In this document: piece by piece, positions 9,418-18,187 of the stretch
Position numbering within the stretch: the first letter of the stretch is position 1
How the letters are laid out: every line of letters starts with the position of its first letter
Source of the DNA: WVZH01 sp034430895
GTDB taxonomy: Bacteria > Chloroflexota > Anaerolineae > Anaerolineales > E44-bin32
Assembly (NCBI GenBank): GCA_034430895.1
Contig: DAOUDW010000093.1
Span: 37,715-101,714, forward strand
DNA: 64,000 nt
Direction: 5' to 3'
Translations under genes and position numbers: made by a program
Notes under the pieces: generated by a model
Databases searched by the model: none
Seen by the model: only the letters and a program-made list of their open reading frames with translations
What the model was told of the DNA's origin: nothing

Positions 9418-11934
9418 CTACTCCCGTTTCCCCATGGGTTTTACCTTGGCGTAAACCGGATCGGAGACAACGACGTCGAGACTTCTCGGCAGCAGCAGCG
9501 CACCCTCGACTGCATTACGATCCACACAAGCGCCAATCTCTTCTACACGTCCGTTTATCCGCAGTTCGACTTGGCCGCCATCCACAACGCCAATCCGCTT
9601 TGCATCCGCAGGATGAATCCGCAGCTGCGTGCTGGCGAGGCGGGGATGGAGCACTTCGGAGGGCGTTATGGTCGCACCGCGATCGTAGAGTGCGACAATC
9701 GGCACGAGTAATAAGCCGTCTTTCGATTTTCGTTCCGGGGGCGCTACCCAGGCGATTTCACGCGTTTCTTCACGTCCGGCTGCCGATGGAAGCTGCACGC
9801 CGAGACCTTGATGGTTTTTATAAGCCGTACCGCCAAAATAAAGATCCTCATCCCCCACGTCCGGCCATTGGGCTTCGTACCTGGCCAAGTCTGAGTAGTC
9901 GATGTCTGTGTAAGCGGGAACGACTGAAGCGATTTCGGCGAAGACCGCCGCAACGGAGTCGGCTTCGAATTCGTATCCCATCTTGCCACCCAGCAGCATT
10001 AAGATACGCCAATCGGAAAGCGATTCATCCCGGGCAGGCAGCGCTGTATAAGCTCGCTGCACTCGGCGTTCGCCGGACGTGTATGTCCCCTCCCGCTCGA
10101 CGATCGTCGCCGCCGGGAAGACGACATCGGCTTGTTGTGCCGTCTTCGTGAGGAACAACTCCTGAACCACAAGAAACGTGTCTTGCTTAAGCACATCGGC
10201 CAAAGCAGGATCATCACCGATTGGGTCGGCTGCCATAACATACAAAGCATCGGCTTTCTTCAACGCGGAAGGCAAACCTTTCGCATCCGGCCGCAAACCC
10301 ATATCCCAGGCGCCTTGCGTGTTGTGGCGCGGCCAAACGGCGATCAAACCGTTATTCGGCTTGCCGGCACGTTTCGTCGCCCGTATCATACTTCCACAAG
10401 CCAACGCCAGCGCTTCGCTTTCGGCGTAGGTCAAGCCTTCACCACCGTAGAACACAACCAAGTTACTGGCATCCGCCAACGCACGACCCGCCGCTTGAAT
10501 GTCCTTTTCCTTTGCATAGGAGGCCAGGTCTTTCTGCTTCGTGGCAGCATGCAGCAAACCCAATACCGTTTCCGTGGCTTGTGGGTAGGCATAACGCACG
10601 ATGTGGCTGGCATGGGTATCCAGCGCCGTCGTTCGGCCATTGGCAACCACCAAAGTCGCACCTCGGTCGCTGGCTTGCTTCACCCGCAGCCACCAAAGCG
10701 GCGCCTCTTCATGCAAATCGGATGCCACGACGAGGATGGCGTCTCCTGCACCCAACTGGGTCAAATTGGAGCCGCTTCCCAGACCAACCTGCTGGACGAC
10801 ATCGCCGCCTGCCAGAGAATCATCCAAAATCATACGGCCGCCAGCTTTTTCGATCAGGCTGCGAAAGACGTACAGGTCCTCATTGGAAGCGCGGCCGCCT
10901 GCAAGGCCGATCAACTTCTCGGATGACTTCAGCGCCTCCGCCGCTCGACTCAGCGCTTCATCCCAGCGGGCTTCAACCAACTTGCCGCGCTTCCTGACCA
11001 GCGGTTTGGTAACCCGCTCCGGGCTGTGTGTGAAGTGGTGGGCGAAACGGCCTTTGTCGCAAATCCACAATTCGTTGACCCATTCGTTCTGGCGCGGCAT
11101 CACGCGTTTGATAATTTCGTGGCCACCGGATTTCGCTTCGCGCCGCGTGTTCAACATCAGGTTGCATCCAACCGGACAATGGGAGCAGATCGATGCCGCG
11201 CTGTGCAGTTCCCAGGGACGGGCGCCGAAGCGGAAATCCGCCGTGGTCAGCGCACCGACGGGGCAAATATCCGTTGTGTTCCCCGAGAAATACGAGTCAA
11301 AGCCCGGCTCGGAATAGGTCACGATCTCAAGTGCACGACCGCGCTCCTTGAAACCAATCACCGGCTGGCCGACGATCTCATCCTGGAAACGCACACAACG
11401 CCCGCATTGAATGCAGCGTTCTCGATCCAGGAAGATCAATTCGCCAAGCGGTACGTGTTTCGCCAGATGTTTTTTCTCATCGTAGAGGTAGCGGCTCTGG
11501 GCAGGGCCGTGTTCCATGGTCAGATTCTGCAGTGGGCATTCGCCGCCTTTATCACAAATCGGGCAGTCGAGCGGATGCGAGGTCAATATGTATTCAATGA
11601 TCTGCTTGCGTCCGGCTTGCGCGACGCCGCTTTCAACGCGCACAACCCAACCGTCCCCAACGGGTGTAGTGCACGCCGTCTCCAGATTCGGACCAAATTG
11701 AATGACCGGATTTCCCTCTTCATCCAGCACCGGGGCATTTTTCTGGCGGTCCCAGGCAGGACGACCGATCTCCACCAGGCACATACGGCACATGCCCACC
11801 GGTTTCAGCTTGGGATGATAGCAGAACACCGGGATGTCGATGCCCGCCTGTTTGGCAGCATCTACAATCAACGTGCCTTTGGGCACGGTCACTTCGATTC
11901 CGTCAACCGTCAGGGTTACCAACGCTTCACTCAT
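9418..11934 (-). CDS. nuoG: NADH-quinone oxidoreductase subunit G (molybdopterin-like, Fe-S)
   Basis: This 838-residue subunit of the peripheral arm starts with a 2Fe-2S ferredoxin domain (FCYHPKLKPVGMCRMC). The His/Cys N5 region (HPLDCPICDKGGECPLQN) and a 4Fe-4S pair (CIQCGRCVRF) follow. A CSHCPVGCN motif, with a fourth Cys in ELWICDKGRF about 27 residues on, shows that the optional N7 cluster is retained. The rest resembles molybdopterin oxidoreductases without cofactor. The C-terminal molydop-binding domain is diverged. Its ATG overlaps the nuoF stop. Confidence 0.93.
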   Translation of the reverse strand: MSEALVTLTVDGIEVTVPKGTLIVDAAKQAGIDIPVFCYHPKLKPVGMCRMCLVEIGRPAWDRQKNAPVLDEEGNPVIQFGPNLETACTTPVGDGWVVRVESGVAQAGRKQIIEYILTSHPLDCPICDKGGECPLQNLTMEHGPAQSRYLYDEKKHLAKHVPLGELIFLDRERCIQCGRCVRFQDEIVGQPVIGFKERGRALEIVTYSEPGFDSYFSGNTTDICPVGALTTADFRFGARPWELHSAASICSHCPVGCNLMLNTRREAKSGGHEIIKRVMPRQNEWVNELWICDKGRFAHHFTHSPERVTKPLVRKRGKLVEARWDEALSRAAEALKSSEKLIGLAGGRASNEDLYVFRSLIEKAGGRMILDDSLAGGDVVQQVGLGSGSNLTQLGAGDAILVVASDLHEEAPLWWLRVKQASDRGATLVVANGRTTALDTHASHIVRYAYPQATETVLGLLHAATKQKDLASYAKEKDIQAAGRALADASNLVVFYGGEGLTYAESEALALACGSMIRATKRAGKPNNGLIAVWPRHNTQGAWDMGLRPDAKGLPSALKKADALYVMAADPIGDDPALADVLKQDTFLVVQELFLTKTAQQADVVFPAATIVEREGTYTSGERRVQRAYTALPARDESLSDWRILMLLGGKMGYEFEADSVAAVFAEIASVVPAYTDIDYSDLARYEAQWPDVGDEDLYFGGTAYKNHQGLGVQLPSAAGREETREIAWVAPPERKSKDGLLLVPIVALYDRGATITPSEVLHPRLASTQLRIHPADAKRIGVVDGGQVELRINGRVEEIGACVDRNAVEGALLLPRSLDVVVSDPVYAKVKPMGKRE

Positions 11935-13187
11935 CGTCCATCCCCGATATGACTCTCGAAATCCGAGCGGAACAAATCGAGTCCCGAGAGTACGGGCATC
12001 ACGGAAAACTCACCCAACGCGCAGAGACATTTGCCCGTCATGCCCCTGGCGACAGATTCCAGCAGATCGATGTCCTCTGCCTTTGCATGGCCTTGATTGA
12101 TGCGCGTGAGGATGTTGTTCATCCAATAGGTCCCCTCACGACAGGGTGTGCACTTGCCGCAGGATTCGTGTTTGAAAAAGTTCGTCGTCTTCTGGCTCAA
12201 CCAGGCGATGTCCACTGTTTCGTCCATCACGATCACCGACGCTGAGCCCAACTGCGAGCCTACCTTGGGCACCGATTCGTAATCCATGGGTGTGTCCAGG
12301 ACCTCGTCCGTCGCAGGGAGCAAGGGAGCGGAGGCGCCTGCAGGCAAGATCGCTTTGATCGCTCGTCCACCGGCGATTCCGCCGCCGTGTTCGAAAATCA
12401 ACTCGCGGAAGGTGGTCCCCAGGGGAAGTTCATAATTCCCCGGCTTCTCAACGTGTCCGGATAAACAGAAGATCTTCGGACCCGGGCTTTTCTCTGTGCC
12501 AATCGAGCGGTACCAGTCCGTGCCATGCGCCAGAATCGGCGGCAGATTAGTCAGCGTCTCGACGTTGTTGACCACGGTTGGTTTGGCGTAGAGGCCCTCT
12601 GCAGCCGGAAACGGCGGCCGCAATCGGGGCTGGCCGAGTTTACCCTCGAGAGACTCCAGTAAGGCCGTCTCTTCACCGCAGATATACGCGCCAGCGCCGA
12701 GATGAACGTAGATGTTGAGATTGAAATTTGTTCCAAAGATGCGCTCACCGAGCAAATCCGCGTCGTGCAAGGCTTCGATCTTGCGCTCGAGTTCGTGCGC
12801 CAGATCCCAGAATTCACCGCGGCAGTACACGTACGCCGTTTCCGCCTGGGCGGCGTAACAACAAATCGCCACACCCTCCAGGAATTGGTAGGGGTTGCGT
12901 TCGAGGAGCTCTCTGTCTTTGAAAGTACCGGGCTCGGATTCGTCGGCGTTGGCTACCACGTAGCGCGGGAAGACATTGGCGCTCAAGAAGCCCCACTTTA
13001 CACCGGCAGGAAAGCCGGCGCCGCCGCGGCCCCGCAATCCCGCGGCCTTGACGATGTCGACCACTTCCTGCGGCGTCTTGCCGGTAACCGCGGCTTTGAA
13101 TGCTTCAAATCCGCCGTGCTTACGATACACCGCCAGTTGATCGATATCGGGGATATCCCTGTGCCGCAGCAGGATGTGTTCAGCCAT
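11931..13187 (-). CDS. nuoF: NADH-quinone oxidoreductase subunit F (NADH/FMN, N3)
   Basis: This 418-residue subunit holds the NADH site, FMN and cluster N3. Evidence includes GLRGRGGAGFPAGVKWGF (NADH/FMN Gly-rich loop), ANADESEPGTFKDRE, GAGAYICGEETALLESLEG, and the cluster motif CGKCTPCREGTYW with a further Cys in GKCLCALGEF. It overlaps nuoE by 8 bp upstream and nuoG by 4 bp downstream. Confidence 0.95.
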   Translation of the reverse strand: MAEHILLRHRDIPDIDQLAVYRKHGGFEAFKAAVTGKTPQEVVDIVKAAGLRGRGGAGFPAGVKWGFLSANVFPRYVVANADESEPGTFKDRELLERNPYQFLEGVAICCYAAQAETAYVYCRGEFWDLAHELERKIEALHDADLLGERIFGTNFNLNIYVHLGAGAYICGEETALLESLEGKLGQPRLRPPFPAAEGLYAKPTVVNNVETLTNLPPILAHGTDWYRSIGTEKSPGPKIFCLSGHVEKPGNYELPLGTTFRELIFEHGGGIAGGRAIKAILPAGASAPLLPATDEVLDTPMDYESVPKVGSQLGSASVIVMDETVDIAWLSQKTTNFFKHESCGKCTPCREGTYWMNNILTRINQGHAKAEDIDLLESVARGMTGKCLCALGEFSVMPVLSGLDLFRSDFESHIGDGR

Positions 13188-13680
13188 CGGAATGCCTCTT
13201 GCGCAGCATCTCGATCAACGCCATCGCCGATTCCACCGTTTGATGTTCGTGATAATGGATGCCTTCATCGTCCTGCAGCTGAAACATCGGCGCTCGGTCG
13301 CAGGCCGCCAAACACTTGACTTCCTCCACCGTGATCAACCCGTCCGAGGTCGTCTCGCCCATGCGGATGCCCAGCTGTGCACACAATTCCTGGGCAAATG
13401 TCACCGCGCCGCGCAGTGCACAGGGCAAATCGGTGCAGATCTGAATACGGTACCTGCCGCCTTCACTTTCATGGAAAAGGGTGTAAAACCCAACCAGCGA
13501 GGCGACCTGTGTGGGATTGATTCCGACTAATTCCGCGATTTCGTCGATCGCCTCATCGGTGATCGATCCGTACTCGTGCTGCGCCAGGTAAAGCAAAGGG
13601 AGCACGGCCGAACGGCTCTGATCTGCCGGGTATTTGGCCAACAAGGCGTCGATTTCCGAGCGATGTTTTTCAGCGAGCAA
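13180..13680 (-). CDS. nuoE: NADH-quinone oxidoreductase subunit E (N1a 2Fe-2S)
   Basis: This is a thioredoxin-like subunit carrying the N1a 2Fe-2S cluster. The ligands are ICTDLPCALRG and, about 35 residues later, VKCLAACDRAP. The frame stays open into nuoD up to 13926, but those codons are nuoD read out of frame. The TTG at 13680, with GGAG eight bases upstream, gives 166 residues, the normal NuoE length, and is preferred. The start codon is inferred, not certain. Confidence 0.9.
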   Translation of the reverse strand: MLAEKHRSEIDALLAKYPADQSRSAVLPLLYLAQHEYGSITDEAIDEIAELVGINPTQVASLVGFYTLFHESEGGRYRIQICTDLPCALRGAVTFAQELCAQLGIRMGETTSDGLITVEEVKCLAACDRAPMFQLQDDEGIHYHEHQTVESAMALIEMLRKRHSDG

Positions 13681-13726
13681 TGTCAGGCTCCAGAACGTAA
13701 TAATCGAATAAAAAGATGTATTCTTC

Positions 13727-14956
13727 CTATCGGTCCGTATCACCCAGGACCGCGTCGAGACTGCTGATAATGGCAACGATATCCGCCACCAGGAATCCTC
13801 GCACCAGCGTTGGGATCGCCTGGATGGAGCAGAAACTCGGCGTGCGGAAATGCGCCCGATACGGCTTGGGACCGCCATCGCTGACCAAATAGCACCCCAA
13901 TTCTCCTCGCGGCGATTCCACCGCAACGTATACTGCGCCCTCCGGTGCCGAGAAGCCCTCCGTCCACAATTTAAAGTGATGAATCAGCGCTTCCATACTG
14001 GTGCCAATTTCGGAGCGCGGCGGTGGTACATACTTGCGATTGTCACTGCGTACCGGCCCATCCGGCAGGTTGTCCAGCGCTTGTTCCACGATGCGTAAGG
14101 CCTGCCCCATCTCCTGCAGACGCATTTGATAGCGATCGTAGACATCCCCGTTCGAACCCACCGGCACATCAAATTCGTAACGCTCATAACCGCTGTAGGG
14201 ATTGGATTTACGCAAATCGAAATCCACACCGGTGGCGCGCAAATTGGGTCCACTCAAACCCCAGCGAACCGCTTCAGGACCAGAGATAGGGCCGATGTTT
14301 TTCGCGCGGCTGAGGTAAATCGGATTCCCGCTGAGAAGATCGCTGTATTGTTTCAGTCGTTTGGGGAAGATGCGGATGAAATCACGGACCGCATCCTCAA
14401 AACCTGCGGGCACGTCTCGCCAGAGACCACCAGGCCGGATGTAGGAGGTCATCATGCGCTGTCCCGAGCACATTTCGAAAATGTCGAGAATCAGTTCTCG
14501 CTCCCGGAAGCAGTAGAGAAACACAGACATGGCGCCGGTGTCCAAAGCGTGCGTAGCCAGGAAAACCAGATGCGAAGCGATGCGCTGCAGTTCCGCCAGG
14601 ATCACACGGATCACCTGCGCCCGTTCGGGCACATCCAGTTCAATCAGCTTCTCCACCGCCAGGCAGTAGCACAGGTTGTTGCCCAGGTTGTTGAGGTAAT
14701 CCATGCGGTCGGTCAACACCAGTGCCTGGGTGTAGGTCTTGGCTTCCATGGTTTTTTCGATGCCGGTGTGCAGGAAACCGATATCCGGCACGCAGTTGAC
14801 CACCCGTTCGCCATCCAGTTCGAGCAGCAGGCGAAGCACGCCGTGCGTGCTCGGGTGCTGCGGGCCCATGTTCAGCAGCATGGTTTCGCCCTCGATGGCC
14901 CGATCGGAGACCAGATGTCGGAGTTCTTCGAGGGTGGTATCCATTTCTTTGCGCAT
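13727..14956 (-). CDS. nuoD: NADH-quinone oxidoreductase subunit D (49 kDa)
   Basis: This 409-residue subunit lines the quinone-binding cavity with NuoB. It shows LLNMGPQHPSTHGVLRL, GFLHTGIEKTMEAKTY, RMDYLNNLGNNLCYCLAVE and the C-terminal PTLVRGFLVADIVAIISSLD, all conserved in the NuoD/NiFe-hydrogenase large-subunit family but without Ni-binding cysteines. Two in-frame ATGs lie four codons apart, and neither has a clear ribosome site. It is not fused to nuoC. Confidence 0.95.
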   Translation of the reverse strand: MRKEMDTTLEELRHLVSDRAIEGETMLLNMGPQHPSTHGVLRLLLELDGERVVNCVPDIGFLHTGIEKTMEAKTYTQALVLTDRMDYLNNLGNNLCYCLAVEKLIELDVPERAQVIRVILAELQRIASHLVFLATHALDTGAMSVFLYCFRERELILDIFEMCSGQRMMTSYIRPGGLWRDVPAGFEDAVRDFIRIFPKRLKQYSDLLSGNPIYLSRAKNIGPISGPEAVRWGLSGPNLRATGVDFDLRKSNPYSGYERYEFDVPVGSNGDVYDRYQMRLQEMGQALRIVEQALDNLPDGPVRSDNRKYVPPPRSEIGTSMEALIHHFKLWTEGFSAPEGAVYVAVESPRGELGCYLVSDGGPKPYRAHFRTPSFCSIQAIPTLVRGFLVADIVAIISSLDAVLGDTDR

Positions 14957-14980
14957 CAGGTTTATGTCTCTCTCGTCCTG

Positions 14981-15502
14981 CTACTCTTTGGCATACGGCT
15001 TGCGGTCGTCAATTTCATCGAAGTTGAAACTGAACTGAACTTCCTCATAACCCAGAGGATAATCCTTGCGCAGTGGATGACCTTCCCAATCCTTGGGCAT
15101 CAGGATGCGGCGTAAATCTGTGTGGCCCTTGAAGGTGATCCCGAACAAGTCGAAGATTTCGCGCTCGTGCCAGTTGGCATTGGCGTAAACCGATTCGACG
15201 GTGTCGATTTCAGCGGACTCGCTCTGCAACGGCACGCCCAAACCCAGAAAAACCCGCTTGGGAATGCTGTAGAGTTGGTAGACCACCGTGAAGCGGGGTT
15301 CCTGCGGCCAATAGTCGACGGCCGTCAGCGCGGCGAGAAAATCGTACTGCAATGCCTCGTCATCGTGAAGCAGCTTACAAGCATCCAGAATCACATCACG
15401 ATCGAGTTTTACCGTGGTCTCGTCACGGAACTCATCAACTGAGAGTACTTTATCCTTGAATGCAGCTTGTAGTGCTTGTACGGCTCGTTCGACTTGGCTC
15501 AT
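14981..15502 (-). CDS. nuoC: NADH-quinone oxidoreductase subunit C (30 kDa)
   Basis: This 173-residue subunit has the family signature ANWHEREIFDLFGITFKGHTDLRRILMP followed by WEGHPLRKDYPLG (two blocks, run together in the protein). It braces the NuoD/NuoI part of the peripheral arm. Of two ATGs, the second (15502) has GAGGG six bases upstream, while the first would sit against it, so the second is chosen. It is separate from nuoD, with a 24-bp gap. Confidence 0.93.
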   Translation of the reverse strand: MSQVERAVQALQAAFKDKVLSVDEFRDETTVKLDRDVILDACKLLHDDEALQYDFLAALTAVDYWPQEPRFTVVYQLYSIPKRVFLGLGVPLQSESAEIDTVESVYANANWHEREIFDLFGITFKGHTDLRRILMPKDWEGHPLRKDYPLGYEEVQFSFNFDEIDDRKPYAKE

Positions 15503-15562
15503 GCACATCCCTCAGGCAAATCGGACCATCCGGCGGCGTTGTAAAACGTTTAGCTAAATCAG

Positions 15563-16045
15563 TCAGGACCAAGTTTTGATCCCCTCGGCCTTGACTTTCT
15601 CGTAAAGTGTGAGGATGCCGTGGATCAATCCCTCCGGCCTTGGCGGGCAGCCGGCCACATAGACATCCACCGGCACAATCTCATCCACACCGGGCACGAT
15701 GGCGTAATTGTTGAAAACGCCGCCGCAGGAGCAGCAATCGCCCATGGCGATCACCCATTTGGGATCCGGCATCTGATTGTAGAGTCGACGCAGTACGGGA
15801 GCCATCTTGCGCGTCACGCGTCCGGCGACGATCATCAAATCGCTCTGGCGCGGGCTGGCGCGCATCAACTCCATCCCGAAACGACTCATGTCGTAATCCG
15901 ATGCCTGGGCTGCCATCATTTCAATCGCACAGCAAGCCAGACCGAAGAGCATCGGCCACATGGCCCGGGTACGGCTCCAGTTCACCACTTGCTCCAGCGT
16001 GGTGGTGACCACGCCCATGTTCCCCAGTTTGCTCTCTACTCCCAC
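15563..16045 (-). CDS. nuoB: NADH-quinone oxidoreductase subunit B (N2)
   Basis: This subunit carries the terminal N2 [4Fe-4S] cluster. The ligands are the tandem Cys in FGLACCAIEMM, the Cys in AMGDCCSCGG and the one in VYVAGCPPRPEG. An earlier GTG at 16066 is in frame, but the GTG at 16045 has GGGAG seven bases upstream and yields the family-like start (M)GVESKLGN, so it is preferred (160 residues). It overlaps the end of nuoA by 10 bp. Confidence 0.93.
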   Translation of the reverse strand: MGVESKLGNMGVVTTTLEQVVNWSRTRAMWPMLFGLACCAIEMMAAQASDYDMSRFGMELMRASPRQSDLMIVAGRVTRKMAPVLRRLYNQMPDPKWVIAMGDCCSCGGVFNNYAIVPGVDEIVPVDVYVAGCPPRPEGLIHGILTLYEKVKAEGIKTWS

Positions 16046-16392
16046 TCCAGAGCTCCCTTCTTCCACGCATACACAAAACCGACCATCAAAATACCGATAA
16101 AGATAAACATTTCGATCAAACCGAAGATTCCAAGCTCACGCAGCACCGCGGCCCAGGGCAAGAGGAAAATGATCTCCACATCAAAGAGAATGAAGAGCAC
16201 GGCAATGAGGTAAAAATGAACCGGCACGCGCCGTTGGCCGGGACCGATGGGGACCATCCCGGATTCGTAGGGTTCGGATTTATCTTTGATTGTTCTGCGG
16301 GGGCCAAATACTGCACCGAGGATCACGATGAGCAACGCAAGAGCAGTTGCCAGGACGACCAATATTGCGATGGGGATATATTCACTGGGCAT
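16036..16392 (-). CDS. nuoA: NADH-quinone oxidoreductase subunit A
   Basis: This 118-residue, three-helix membrane subunit is the first gene of the operon. It has the conserved loop KSEPYESGMVPIGPGQRRVPVHFYLIAVLFI (seen as two consecutive blocks) and FDVEIIFLLPWA with acidic residues near the quinone channel. GAGG stands seven bases before the ATG. The promoter region with a CRP/FNR-like palindrome lies just upstream. Confidence 0.95.
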   Translation of the reverse strand: MPSEYIPIAILVVLATALALLIVILGAVFGPRRTIKDKSEPYESGMVPIGPGQRRVPVHFYLIAVLFILFDVEIIFLLPWAAVLRELGIFGLIEMFIFIGILMVGFVYAWKKGALEWE

Positions 16393-16411
16393 CCGTACCT
16401 CGGTTTTTGGG

Positions 16412-16470
16412 ATTATATCGTAGGTTATTATATACCAATCCGGCAGAATCTATATGTGAACAATATCACA
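16412..16470 (-). promoter_or_regulatory. nuo operon promoter with CRP/FNR-family operator
   Basis: Bases 16455-16470 read TGTGA-ACAATA-TCACA, a perfect two-fold CRP/FNR-family site. On the minus strand a TATAAT lies at 16432-16427, giving a start near 16420, and the palindrome centre is then about 42 bp upstream. This is the spacing of class II activator-dependent promoters. No good -35 hexamer is visible, which also fits activation. A second TATAAT lies at 16417-16412. The site is seen; its use as activator site is inferred. Confidence 0.6.
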
Positions 16471-16512
16471 ATTGGGGTGTGATTGAGGTAGTCACTCTGT
16501 TTTGGAAATACC

Positions 16513-16536
16513 GGTTGCGGATGAATATCCGCAACC
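16513..16536. repeat. Perfect 10-bp hairpin between rpoD and nuoA
   Basis: GGTTGCGGAT and its exact complement flank a 4-base GAAT loop. No T-run follows on either strand, so it is not a standard terminator by itself. It could be part of a two-hairpin termination region after rpoD or an operator upstream of nuo. Confidence 0.5.
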
Positions 16537-16549
16537 AACGTTTATAGAA

Positions 16550-16592
16550 CAAGAAAACACCATCCCCCTGCCGCCAGGCAGAATGGATGGTG
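16550..16592 (-). terminator. Rho-independent terminator after rpoD
   Basis: On the minus strand an 8-bp CACCATCC/GGATGGTG stem with an inner CTGCC/GGCAG stem is followed by TTTTCTTGTTCT. It begins 24 bp past the rpoD stop, so it should end the dnaG-rpoD transcript before nuo. Confidence 0.85.
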
Positions 16593-16616
16593 CCTTCTCA
16601 ATAAATCAACGATAGC

Positions 16617-18182
16617 TCAGGAAAGATAATCGCGCAAATGTCGGCTGCGCGTGGGATGGCGCAGTTTACGCAGCGCCTTGGCTTCGATCTGGCGAATGCG
16701 CTCGCGCGTGACCTTGAAATGTTTCCCCACTTCTTCCAGCGTATAGTCCTTACCGTCACGCAGGCCAAAACGCATCTCCAGTACCTGACGTTCCCGCTCG
16801 GTGAGCACCGACAAGGCGTTCTGCACCTGCTCCTTGAGCAGACCCAATGCCGCTGCATCCACCGGTTCGGGCATGGTCTCGTCTTCGATGAAATCCCCCA
16901 GTTGGCTGGATTCCTCATCACCCACCGGCCGCTCGAGTGACATCGGTTCCTGGGCAATGCGAATGATGCCGCGCACCTTGGCGGCCGCCCGGTGCCACTT
17001 CCTGGCCAGGTTTGCATCCAGCGGTTCATTCTCCTCGCGCCCGCGGATGGCCTCGATTTCCTCCGGCTCGAGCAGTTCCATATCCAGCGCCAGCTCTTCG
17101 GAAGTCGGTTCCCGCCCGAGATCCTGCGTGAGGCGCAGTTTCACACGCATCATGCGGTTGATGGTCTCGACCATGTGCACCGGGATGCGGATCGTGCGCG
17201 CTTGATCGGCGATGGCGCGGCTGATCGCCTGGCGAATCCACCAGGTGGCATAGGTGCTGAACTTATATCCCTTGGCGGGGTCGAATTTCTCCACAGCCCG
17301 CAGGAGCCCGATGTTGCCTTCCTGTATTAAATCCAGAAAGGCGATGCCGCGCCCCATGTAGCGCTTGGCCACACTTACCACGAGACGCAAATTGGCGCGG
17401 ATCAATGCAGCTTTGGCTTCAGCCGCCAATTCCACGATCTGCCATGCGTCCCTTTTCAAACTCTCGATGCTTTTCAACCATCGCTTGAAAGTTCGCGACG
17501 CGGGCATTTTCTTGCCCTCGCTAAATCGTTTCGCCAGACGATCCTGGATATCTGCGGGCAGCATGTACATGGCTAAAAACACCTCGATCGCATTGTGTGC
17601 GACTTGCTCCCAGGCAGGATCGGTACCCCAGAGTTCGTTGTTGAGCCAATTCCGTAAGTAGGATTTATCCAGACCGTCCCAAGGACCGCGCAGCAAACGC
17701 GCTTCCTCGAGGATCTTGGGCAGCTCCGGCTCCGTTGAATCCAGACGCTGCGCATCCTCAATCACCCGTTTCCAGGCTGTGCGCATATCGTCGATAATGC
17801 TAAGTTGGACGCTGATTGCAGTTTCACCCGCTTCCTTGCGTAATGCCCTGCCGGTACGCAAAACCTCCAACCTGCGCATCGCGTTCATACGTACGGCGAG
17901 CCACAGTTCTTCATCCGAGGATAAAAGCTCGACTCGACCGATCTCTTTTAGATACAAACGTACCGGGTCGTCCCCCAACTCGACTGAAATCGGAGTCTTG
18001 CTGATTTCGACAATGTCATCACCCTGGCCTTCGCCCGTGGAACTCGAGAAATCCGGTTCCACTTCGATCGATTTCCCGCCGACAACGTCGACGGCGTCGC
18101 TGGGATCGGTTTCCACTTCATCCTCGACATCCAGAGGCTCTTCCACCAGTTCTTCTTCTTTTGAGATTTTTGTTTCGCTCAT
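16617..18182 (-). CDS. rpoD: Primary RNA polymerase sigma factor (sigma-70, RpoD/SigA)
   Basis: This 521-residue sigma factor has an acidic N-terminal stretch, region 1.2 (PVRLYLKEIGRVELLS), a long non-conserved insert, and region 2 (LVVSVAKRYMGRGIAFLDLI, FSTYATWWIRQAISRAI). It ends with region 3 and region 4 (LTERERQVLEMRFGL, TRERIRQIEAKALRKLR). The frame is open to 18296, but the ATG at 18182 (MSETKISKEEE) has GGTGA upstream and sits 5 bp after the dnaG stop, giving a dnaG-rpoD pair as in many bacteria. A terminator follows. A second sigma-70 gene lies at 44-45.6 kb; this one is the better candidate for the housekeeping factor. Confidence 0.9.
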   Translation of the reverse strand: MSETKISKEEELVEEPLDVEDEVETDPSDAVDVVGGKSIEVEPDFSSSTGEGQGDDIVEISKTPISVELGDDPVRLYLKEIGRVELLSSDEELWLAVRMNAMRRLEVLRTGRALRKEAGETAISVQLSIIDDMRTAWKRVIEDAQRLDSTEPELPKILEEARLLRGPWDGLDKSYLRNWLNNELWGTDPAWEQVAHNAIEVFLAMYMLPADIQDRLAKRFSEGKKMPASRTFKRWLKSIESLKRDAWQIVELAAEAKAALIRANLRLVVSVAKRYMGRGIAFLDLIQEGNIGLLRAVEKFDPAKGYKFSTYATWWIRQAISRAIADQARTIRIPVHMVETINRMMRVKLRLTQDLGREPTSEELALDMELLEPEEIEAIRGREENEPLDANLARKWHRAAAKVRGIIRIAQEPMSLERPVGDEESSQLGDFIEDETMPEPVDAAALGLLKEQVQNALSVLTERERQVLEMRFGLRDGKDYTLEEVGKHFKVTRERIRQIEAKALRKLRHPTRSRHLRDYLS

Positions 18183-18187
18183 TTCGA

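Noticed and set aside
13681..13926. N-terminal extension of nuoE
   Set aside because: These codons are nuoD in another frame; NuoE homologues start near the TTG at 13680.
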